DNA of 40,765 nt, from assembly GCA_013365325.1 (NCBI GenBank), contig JABVXV010000448.1, positions 1-40,765 on the forward strand, read 5' to 3'. Position numbers and translations under genes: made by a program. This DNA comes from Dipetalonema caudispina. Taxonomy: Eukaryota > Nematoda > Chromadorea > Rhabditida > Onchocercidae. Position 1 is the stretch's first letter. Each line of letters starts with the position of its first letter. This document shows positions 12,895-21,337 of this stretch, in pieces. Below the pieces are notes generated by a model. That model was not told the origin of the DNA and made no database searches. It saw nothing but the letters and a program-made list of their open reading frames with translations.

Positions 12895-15800
12895 CCAATC
12901 AATCAATCAATCTATCTATCTATCCAGATTATCTATCGACCTATCTCTCTAATAGGTAGATAGATAAATAGATATATTTTAATAATTTAAAAAATTTGCC
13001 ACTAGTTTGAATCAGAAATTGGATTTTAATAATAAACATTAGTGTTGGTCATTGTGCTCTGAATGATCTTTAAAAAAGTTAAAGCCAATCGTATAATTTT
13101 GAATAACTTCAACTGTTAAGAATTGAATTAATGGAATTCCTTTGAGAGAAACTTTTCATTGAACTTATTTTTTAGTTTTTATTTAATTGATGTTTAGAAA
13201 TGTGTCATTTCTTAATCTTTTGAGTATTATTATTATATTACAATTTTTAAATCATACTTGTTGTTTGAAAATTATTGTTTCCCTCTTTTCCTACCGATCA
13301 ATAATCATAGATTAAATCTAAAACAATAAAATCTGTGAGAAATTGACTTTATTTAAATAAAATTTCCAAAACTTTAAACAATTTTTTTTTTTAACTTAGG
13401 GAGCAGAAAGAAAATTACGTGACGAGGACAAAAGGGCTCAAAAGCGTAAATTAACAGGTAACTGAGATAATTGAAATAAAAAGAAAATAAATAAGCGCAT
13501 AATAATCTGCGGATGGCTTTATTATCTATGCTTTTGTTATAGCCAAGTATATCAGAGTAAAATTTCATTTAAAAAACCAAACAAATATTTGTCATATTTA
13601 TTCATTTATTTAATTTTTATTTTTTAAAATGAAAAAATTTTAAATTTAAATTTCTTATCGATTTCCTTGGCTACTACAACAATCATTTTATCACGCTTAG
13701 CTATTGTGTTTTTTTTAAATTATTGTGGTAATTTTTTTTTCTATGTTTTTGTGTGTCGTCATATCGTCCTTGTGATGTGTATTTATTTGTTCAACAATAT
13801 CAATAACAATGACAATATTCAACAATAATTTTCAACAAATAACGACAACAACAACAACAACAACAACAAAAACAGCAAAAAAAAAAAAATCTTGGAATAT
13901 GCAAATTATTTAGAAAATATTATTTGATAAATCAATTGGATAGGATATTTTTAAGCCAATTTTGCTTTCCAAATCAGCTAATTTGCATATTTGCTATGGT
14001 CTTTTTAATGGAGCTTACTGTAACATAACAAAACAAACGCTTTTTTTTTTTCGACTTATTTTTTTTTTTCTTTCTTTTTTTTTTGCTGCAATACTTTTAC
14101 TTTCTTGGTAATAGCTTTATAGGGTGCTAACCGAAAAATGCTACATGAGACGCGAAGAGATGAAAAACGCAGACTTCAAGGTTATTTATCAAAAAAATTT
14201 TTTTTTTTTTTTTCTCTCCGTTATCTTTTTCACTTTTTTTTTTAAATCTGTTTTTTTTTTTCTTCTTGTCTATTTGTTATAATGCGTCTAAATTTTACTC
14301 ATGTATACGTCAATTTAACGTCATTGTTTTTATTTGTTTGTAAAATAATTTAAAAGATAAAAGCACTCGAGAAAAACAAAAAAGATGGTAAATATATCAA
14401 TAATAGTTTGCTTTATCTTTTCTTTTTTTTTCCTTTTTTTTCTTTTTTTTTTTAGTTGAATTAACTCAATTGAAAAAATTTTTTTGACATTTTTTTTATT
14501 GTTAAAAAGAAATTTTTTTTTTTTTTTTTTTAGAATTTTAACAGAGATGAATTGAATTAAAAAATTATATTTTAACTATCCTTTTCATATATAAATATTT
14601 CTTGGGTGCTTTTGTCATATTTTTTACATAAGCAATAAATGTTTACCTTTAAATTAAAGGGAGAAAAAAAAAAAAAAAAAGTAAACAATTTTTTAGGACG
14701 TAAGAAATCGGATGGTGAATATCATGAACCATGTGAACGTTCCGAATTTTATCATATGAGTGATCTAACTAAACGAGCTGCTTTATTTATTGGGCCTGAT
14801 GAGTATGATTCACGTTACCTTGAAAGTAGCCTTGCTTTTGATCCATTATCAGAATTGGAACCGGTTGCAAAACGGCCAAGAGCATCTGAAAGGAGTAAGT
14901 TTTTTACAGAAAATTTTACTCATATTTTGTTTTATTTTTCATTTCTCTATTATCTTTAATTCATTTCCTTACTAATAATTTTTATCCTTCAAAAATAAAA
15001 ATTAAATATTTATTAATAAATTTGTACATTTATTCATTTGTAATAAAAACTTAAAATTAAAATATATTTTACAAAATATTATTACTAGAGACATTTTTTT
15101 TTTTTTTTAAATTATAATAGAAAGAAAAATGATTCGTTGTCTTTGGTTATAAAAAAAAAAAAAAAAAAAAAGAAAAAATGAAGAAGCAAAAAGGATAGTA
15201 TAGAAAAAAATTGAATTTATAGATTCTGTATGAATAATTCAGCTCTAAATTTTACCAATATTTTTGTTTATTTTAGTCTAATCTTTTCGCTTTTTTTTTT
15301 TTTTAAATTCATTCTATATTAATTTTCAGATAATATTACCTCTTTCTTGATTAGATTTGATAATAATAATTACTAATATTGATCACAAAGATAAATACCT
15401 TAGCATAGGTAATTTCTCATTTATTTGTAATTAGTACATAATTATATTTGATTACTATATCATATATTCTATACTAATAAATCTGAGCAAAATCTTGATA
15501 GTTATTGATGAAAAATCGATAGTCTAAAGATGCACTCTGCTTTGCATTTGATTGGCTGTGCTTCAATTGAGTGAATACCGTATACTTACGTAAAGCTACT
15601 TTACACGATTGCTTGTCATGACTGCAATGCAATGATTAGTTCAACAAAATCGTATGACACATTTTCATTCCAACATAAAAAAAAATTTTTTTTCAAGGAT
15701 ACTGTATCTTATTCTTCTTTCTTCCAGTCATCATGTCATATGTATTATTACACTGATGATTAGATAGTTTAAATTTTTCACCATCACAACTTGATGATAA

Positions 15801-17245
15801 TTTACCATTCAAATTATGTTAACACTCATCTTTTTAGTCTTAATTAGAAATATCTATCCCAAATTATTTTTATTTATTACAAATAAAATCCAAAAAATTT
15901 TAAATAAAATCCTCTTTAGTAAAAATTTTAAATATGGTCAAAATTTACTATACGATAATTATTTGGATATTTTAAAAATTTACAATCCATCAATTAATTT
16001 TACCTTTTCCAAATATTTACATGTTTTTTTTCTCTTTTTTTTTCCTTGGAAGAAAATTCAAAACATTATTTCGTAAATAACAAAAGTTGAAACGATAGAT
16101 AAGAATTCGATTTTGATTTAATTGTACGCTGTCACTTTTCCTTTTCTTTCTTTTTTTCTTTTTCTTTTTTTTTTTTTTTTTTTTCGCCGAATTTTCGTTC
16201 TGTTACCAAAAAATTCTTTTCTATTGATTTTTCTGTAAAATTCTTTTAATTTGTTTATTTGTATATATCCTTCATTCATTCTTTCTTTCTTTTTCTTTTT
16301 TTTTTTAAAAGAATTTTTTTTTTTTTTTTTTTGTGAACTTTTTCTCAATTTAACGATTTTCAAAGCATTCAAACAGTTAAAATTTTTTAAGCAATTTATA
16401 AAATTCACAATTAAATTGTTGTAAAGATTTGGAATAAATATTTTCATTGTCAATAATTGGTATACATTTACATAAACCAAACATATTTTTGTCTTTATAG
16501 CTATGTATTTTTAATTTAAATTAATTACAATATTTGCAAATAAATATATTGATAATAATTGAGGAAATTTCAGTAATGTTATATGTAAGGAAACGAGATG
16601 AACAAATTTATACGCCATTGCATATTATACCTCCTTCATTAACTGGTCTTATACAAGCAGTTGTTGAAAAATTTGGTGTTGAAAGTGAAAAGGTAATAAA
16701 TTATTCTCTTATTTCATATTCTTTAATTTCTATTTGGTAATATTTTCATAAATGAATGAACTTTGACTTTTTGCTATATTTTTAAAAAAAAAATCCATCA
16801 TAATTGAATATGATACTTATACATTTTAAAAAGAAAAAAAAAAAAATTGCCAAGAATTTTTTGCAAAATTTAATACTAAAATTGTTGCATAAATTTTTAG
16901 AAGAGAAATTGCAATAATTTTCAAACATTTTCCTTTAGCATAACATTTATTATATTCATTATTGTATCATAAGATTATAATTACTGTAAATATCATTATC
17001 ATTTCTTTCATATTAGTAATATCATTCATATTACTGTAATGGTTATCTAATTTTTGTTACAGATATCGGGTTTATTTAAGCAGTGCACAAAAGGTGTAAC
17101 TGTAAAATTGGATGATGATATGTTGAAGCATTACTGTAATGAGGATACTTTTATCATTGATATTGAACAAGCCCAGGATGATCCATCATGTTGTACAGTA
17201 ACACTCGTTGAATTACCACCTTCACATTTTTCACAATCTACATAA
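6439..17245 (+). CDS. grh-1: Grainyhead-like (CP2 family) transcription factor, 613 aa
   Basis: Sequence-specific DNA-binding protein of the Grainyhead branch, which controls epidermis and cuticle genes in animals. Exons: 6439-6565, 7011-7635, 9500-9662, 10831-11040, 12074-12232, then either 13400-13457 or 14123-14180, then 14697-14894, 16574-16692, 17063-17245. All phases agree and give 614 codons with the stop. Residues 1 to about 200 form a Gln-rich activation-type region with three polyQ tracts. The CP2 DNA-binding domain starts near residue 250 with [11 protein letters not shown] and [10 protein letters not shown], continues with [35 protein letters not shown] and [19 protein letters not shown], and reaches [11 protein letters not shown]. 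The C-terminal part (about 514-613) is the ubiquitin-like dimerisation domain, from [12 protein letters not shown] through [12 protein letters not shown]. The ATG at 6439 is the first in exon 1 (acceptor ends 6426); an upstream coding exon cannot be excluded. The exon 2 donor (GTTCGT at 7636) is weak but is the only one with the right phase. Confidence 0.93.
7021..7438 (+). repeat. Polyglutamine-coding CAA/CAG tracts in Grainyhead exon 2
   Basis: Three in-frame mixed CAA/CAG runs lie at about 7021-7050, 7315-7341 and 7379-7436. The longest codes for about 18 glutamines. Mixed codons suggest selection for glutamine or old slippage, not a young pure expansion. They fall in the N-terminal region before the DNA-binding domain. 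Confidence 0.9.
10050..10250 (+). pseudogene. Possible decayed C2-domain fragment (Smurf-type HECT E3 ligase-like)
   Basis: Inside Grainyhead intron 3 (9663-10830) lies an island of higher GC than the surrounding intron. One frame reads six Asp (10074-10091), then [10 protein letters not shown], then [18 protein letters not shown] and a TAA at 10208. The order R-L-T, a spacer, D-V, K-P-D-P-F and a following I-F-x-V resembles the first strands of Smurf-type C2 domains (R-L-T-V-L, then L-P-D-P-F-A-K). The match is short, the expected following segment is not readable in the same frame, and no splice sites fit the host gene phase. I read it as a decayed duplicate fragment. Chance similarity remains possible. 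Confidence 0.35.
11071..11121. repeat. (ATC)n trinucleotide repeat in Grainyhead intron 4
   Basis: About 16 CAT/ATC units directly downstream of exon 4. It produces a poly-His or poly-Ile extension when exon 4 is read through its donor at 11041, which is an artefact. Confidence 0.95.
12670..12965. repeat. Compound tetranucleotide/12-mer satellite in Grainyhead intron 5
   Basis: An array with mirrored structure: CAAT units (12671-12690), then TATC units organised as a 12-base higher-order unit CCATCTATCTAT repeated about ten times, then TATC, then CAAT units again (about 12857-12910) and a final TATC/TAGA stretch. The open frame 12640-12963 reads it as Tyr-Pro-Ser-Ile repeats and is not a gene. 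Confidence 0.93.
13400..13457 (+). CDS. grh-1: Grainyhead alternative exon 6a (canonical-looking)
   Basis: A 58-base exon with acceptor TTAACTTAG ending at 13399 and donor GTAACT at 13458. It enters in phase 0 and leaves with one spare base (G). It encodes [19 protein letters not shown] plus the first base of Gly. This is the segment that follows IKVFCDK at the end of the CP2 core and closely resembles the fly and vertebrate Grainyhead segment beginning GAERK-x-RDE. It is probably the default version. Inclusion of exactly one of 6a or 6b is required for an open frame. Confidence 0.88.
13896..13991. repeat. 13-base inverted repeat between the two alternative exons
   Basis: AATATGCAAATTA at 13896-13908 is the exact reverse complement of TAATTTGCATATT at 13979-13991, with about 70 bases between. 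Inner segments containing CAATTGG and CCAATTTT add partial pairing. Each arm carries the octamer ATGCAAAT or its complement. It sits in the 665-base intron separating exons 6a and 6b. The arms could fold in RNA or be paired factor sites; either role is an inference. Confidence 0.6.
14123..14180 (+). CDS. grh-1: Grainyhead alternative exon 6b (duplicate, diverged)
   Basis: A 58-base exon with acceptor AGCTTTATAG ending at 14122 and donor GTTATT at 14181. Like 6a it enters in phase 0 and leaves with one spare G. It encodes [19 protein letters not shown], identical to 6a at 9 of 19 positions (G, A, R, K, E, R, K, R, L). Using both exons in tandem gives Gly-Cys-stop (TAA near 14128). Using neither shifts exon 7 out of frame into a TGA. 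The pair therefore behaves as a mutually exclusive cassette, most likely from exon duplication. Expression is not shown by sequence alone. Confidence 0.82.
14364..14387 (+). CDS. Possible 24-base microexon in Grainyhead
   Basis: Between exon 6b and exon 7, CACTCGAG to AAAGATG (24 bases) is bounded by GATAAAAG and GTAAAT. In the host phase it would add Ala-Leu-Glu-Lys-Asn-Lys-Lys-Asp without a stop and keep the frame. The charged sequence would extend the basic linker. The acceptor is poor (no pyrimidine tract) and the length is small, so this could be chance. Confidence 0.25.
15480..15670. other. Non-repetitive island in Grainyhead intron 7
   Basis: About 190 bases of more balanced composition, with no homopolymers, inside a homopolymer-rich intron. 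It contains TTTGCATTTGATTGGCTG (inverted CCAAT box next to an octamer-like TTTGCAT), ATTGAGTGAATACC and ATGCAATG words. No open frame with splice sites is evident. It could be an intronic enhancer; this is inference only. Confidence 0.3.
16130..16340. repeat. Polypyrimidine (T/C) tracts in Grainyhead intron 7
   Basis: Two blocks of TTTCTTTT sequence around 16137-16190 and 16280-16335. The minus-strand open frame over them is a poly-Lys artefact. Confidence 0.85.
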
Positions 17246-20200
17246 TAGACCAAATTTATTTTTCCTAATTTTACTTTTTCAGTGGTTTAAAATTATCACA
17301 CAATCATTGGAAGGGAAAAAAAAAACAAAAAACAAACAAATAAAAAATTTCTTAAATATTAATTTCATGAATTTTAATTTTTCTTTCTGAAAGAAAAATT
17401 GAAAATGATTTTTGTAAAGCAAAACAAAACAAAAAAAAAAAAAAAAAACAAAAAAAGTGACTGAAAAATTTGATCATTTTTTTTTGGATTTTTTTTTCAA
17501 TTGCTAATGCTTTAATTTCTTTTTTTTTTTAATCGGTCATCATTAAATGAATATTTTTCCCTCTTTTTTTTTTTTTTTTTGTTTTATTCGTGTAACTTTG
17601 CATAATATGTTTTCAAAATTAATTTTACAATGATTGTTCATTATAAATTTTTAAAATTATACCAACTTTTTCATGATTTTAAAAATCGTGATAATTTTCT
17701 TAATATATTTAATCATTATTATATGCCTTTTTCCTTTTTTTTTTTTTTGCATTTACGCAAATCCAAAAATCGCATTATGTTGATAGTAAACTATGTTTTT
17801 ACCTTTTTTTTTTTTTGTTTGTATAATATGTAAGTGCGTTTTGCTCAGCACAAATTTAATATTGAAAATAATTTTTGGTTAGGTTATTTTTAAGGTTGAA
17901 GCAAAAAATAAAAAGAAAAAAAATGAAATGCTTAAAAAGAAAGTTAGGAATTTTTTTTATGAGATTTTTCAAAATTTATCAAATAAATTGTTAACATTTA
18001 ACCTCATTTTATTTTTCAATTCAAAAATTTCACACAATATGTGCTGTGACTTAACTTGTAAATCAATCAATCAACCAATCAATCAATCATCCATCAAATT
18101 TAAATGATCTTCAGCAGGCAAGTGGCTAGGTACTTTATAGTTGTCGCTAGTTTGTATACTTTCTTTGATGTTCTTACTGATCGAATTGAATTTTATAAAA
18201 ATGCAAAAATTCTCATCATTTTTGATAGAATTTTTTTCATCAATTATCTTTGATTTTTATATGCCAATTCAATTTTCATAATAGAAAAATGTTTTAGAGG
18301 AAGAAAAAAAAAAAAAAAAAAAAAAACTTCAAATTAAGTATCTTTGCAGTTGCTTTTCTTTTTTTGCCTTTTCATACCTCGCTTTTCTTTACCTCTTAAA
18401 AAAAAAAAAAAAGAAGAAGAAAGAAAAGAATGAAATTAAAATAATCCAACTCGATCAGATACATATTTTTTTTTTTTTAATTTCTTCATCATCTCCAATT
18501 AATTATTCTTCGATTTGAATTTATCTAATGCAGTAACAAAAATTTGAATTAATGTGTTTTTTTTTTTTTTTTTTTTCATTCTTCTTTTCGTTGTTTGTTA
18601 TTGTCTATAGCCTACCTAATCTGTGATTTCTCTTTTTTCACTTTAAATTTTTAATTTTTCATCTTTTCTTATAGCATATCATCGTCAGTTTTTCTTTTTT
18701 TTTTTTTTTTTTTTTTTTTTCCTCGTTTTTTACCAAGTATTTGAATTTAATTTTTTTTTTTTTTTTTTTCATTTTGTTATTGAAAAATTAATGAATGATA
18801 AATGTTGAGATAGTTTTTAGGAATGATAAAGATAGGATAATAATAGAAATGAATAAGATAATTATAAATTAATTAGTAGCGATAATAATGGCTAGATTAT
18901 TAATAGCGATAATCTTAGTGTGTTTAATTTAGTAATTAATAATAATGAAAATTAGATTTTGCGCAAATTTTTTTCTTTTTTTTTTTTTTGAAAATTTTTT
19001 ACTACTCATTTAGAATCTAGTCGCAAGCCTGTCCACGTACGTATGTATGCGTATATTCTTCATCACGTTCCGGTAATAACAATTCATTTATATATAATTT
19101 AATTGATGATATCATGATTTTATGCGTTTTGTTTTGTTAACTTCTCTTCCTTTTTCCTTTTTTTTTTCTCTCTCTCTCTCTCTCCCTCTCTCTTTTTTTT
19201 TTTTTGTAAATAAAGAATGAAAATCATAATGTGTATGCAATAAAAAATAATGTTATACTACAAATTTCCAACCAGTTTTTCTCTTCAAATCCCAATGGAT
19301 CTTAAGAATGTGCATAATTGTGTTATATTTCCAAAAACTTTCACTTACATGAATTAAACTTAATTAATGAATTAGTTTTAGTCATGAATAACGATTTGAT
19401 AGTTTAAGAATGTAAATATTGAGATTTAATGATATTATAAAATTTCTTCCCTTTTTTTTTTTCATCAAAGATTAGTAGTTGATATAGAAAATAGGCCATG
19501 ATTTTTATGGGATACTTCGTCAGTGACAAGAAGAACGGATTATTTCAAAATTGTAATTTAAAAAAGTAGAAAGATTTCAAATATACTGAACAACATTTAA
19601 TTTGAAACAGAAGGCTAAATTCCAATGGAATTCAATTTTTCACTTAATTTTATCTGTTAAAATTATGCACATGCTAACTTCAAAATGTATCCGTTTAAAC
19701 ACCACTGAATTCATGTGAATTCCCATTTCTCTTTATCATATTTAATGTTAAAGCAAACTTGGCTCAACGATGCTAGCATATTTATATGTCATGACAAACG
19801 AAAAAAAAAAAGTTCAGTACAAATTTCTTCTTTAATTTATAATTTGTATTACGGATAATAGCATGTCATCCTAAAATTTTACGAAGATAATGATCATTTT
19901 ACAGAAATAACATCCAGAAGATGGTAAAGACTTTGAAGAGGAAGCATGAAATGATAACAACATCATCATTACACTCTTTTTTGCTAATTGAAAACGGATC
20001 CTACAGTACTTTCGCTGTGAACAGTATTTATTTTGATTTCCAGTAAAAATCATTTCCTGAACATAATGATGAAAAATGAAATCACTATGGCAATGGTACA
20101 AATCATTGCTCGTTTCATGATTTGAAAGAATGAGAAAGTGACATTTTGATGGTGTCCCGAAATTTGACATATACAACAAACTGGTGGTAAATTTTCTCTT

Positions 20201-21337
20201 CTCTTTCATTTCTTTTCCCTATCTTTTGAATCAACCGAAAAGATGTCCGGGATCATCCCTTGAGGGGGTTGAATTGCCAAGGAATGTAGAGAAATTGAAG
20301 AAGAAGATGGAAGAGATCCGACATTTTCGACGATATACGATAAACAAAATATGGAAACTGCTGCATGAATTTCCTTTCCAAATTATAATGATTACTTCCT
20401 TTTTTTCAAATTTACGTTTGTCAATTATGTTCATCTCTGTCCACTTATCGTTATACATTTGTTCGTCTGTATAATTCATGCAATTGTACTTTGCATTTGA
20501 AAAATTTGTGCCATGCAATAACATGCTAAATGTCTTTACTTTTGGAAATGCATGAAATTGGAAGGGATTTATCGCAATTAGTTGCCAATTTCCGTTTATT
20601 AAACTTAGTTGCAAATTGCAAATGCTTCAAAATCAATCAACAGATTGAAAATTTAGGAAGTAATAAAAAGGTTCCATAGGAGTACAGCACCAATAAACAC
20701 AAGCACATCGAAGCACTATTCACGAGGTATTGCCCTAAGGCAATTCCACTATTTATTCTTCAATCTTCACCATTCTTATATCGCTTTTTTCTTTCGTCTC
20801 TGTTATACTTCTTCATGATTCAGGTAAAGAGATGATAAGAGTTGGAAGAAAAGAAGGGACAGATGGGTGAATTTAGGGAAATGAATTCACTTACTCGCTA
20901 CATAAGAAAAGACAATGTGTTATAGGGGCTTACGCATTTTATCTTTGAATTTCACTACTGAAATACAAATAATTAGAATACGAAAAGAAGGATGAGCTTA
21001 TTTTGATTGAAAAATTCAAGAGAAAGAATTTAAACAAAGTAGTAAAGAATAGTGATGAGAAGATTAAGCAGGATAAGTGTGAAGAATTCAAACCTTTACT
21101 ACGTTCCCATGTTTTTTTATCATGAAATTAATTCGAAAACACCACAGTGATCCATTAACGAAATAACTATTAAAGTATGAGAAGTTAAAAAGCAATATTG
21201 TTTTCACCATCCTTACAACAACTGATGATTCGGCCTTAGCTGTTATTTGTGAAGCCCTACTTAACTTATTGAAGATAGATAGAGTAGAGAGACAAAATAA
21301 CTGAAAGATAACACAAGATAACTTACAGATATACATG
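17246..21337. other. Convergent gap between Grainyhead and NME6-like genes
   Basis: The first 2 kb (to about 19250) probably includes the Grainyhead 3' untranslated region and is dominated by T and A runs up to 30 bases, a CAAT stretch at 18060-18095 and a TC run near 19166-19192. From about 19300 the homopolymers thin out. Open frames around 19871-20209 (-), 20184-20474 (+) and 20231-20614 (-) overlap one another and show no domain I recognise. The stretch 20240-20340 (+) reads as a short charged helix (VEKLKKKMEEIRHFRR) but has no confirmed partner exons. Confidence 0.5.

Noticed and set aside
12640..12963. Tyr-Pro-Ser-Ile repeat protein
   Set aside because: It is a direct translation of the tetranucleotide satellite within a Grainyhead intron.
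16118..16480. Lys-rich minus-strand frame
   Set aside because: It arises from polypyrimidine tracts in Grainyhead intron 7.
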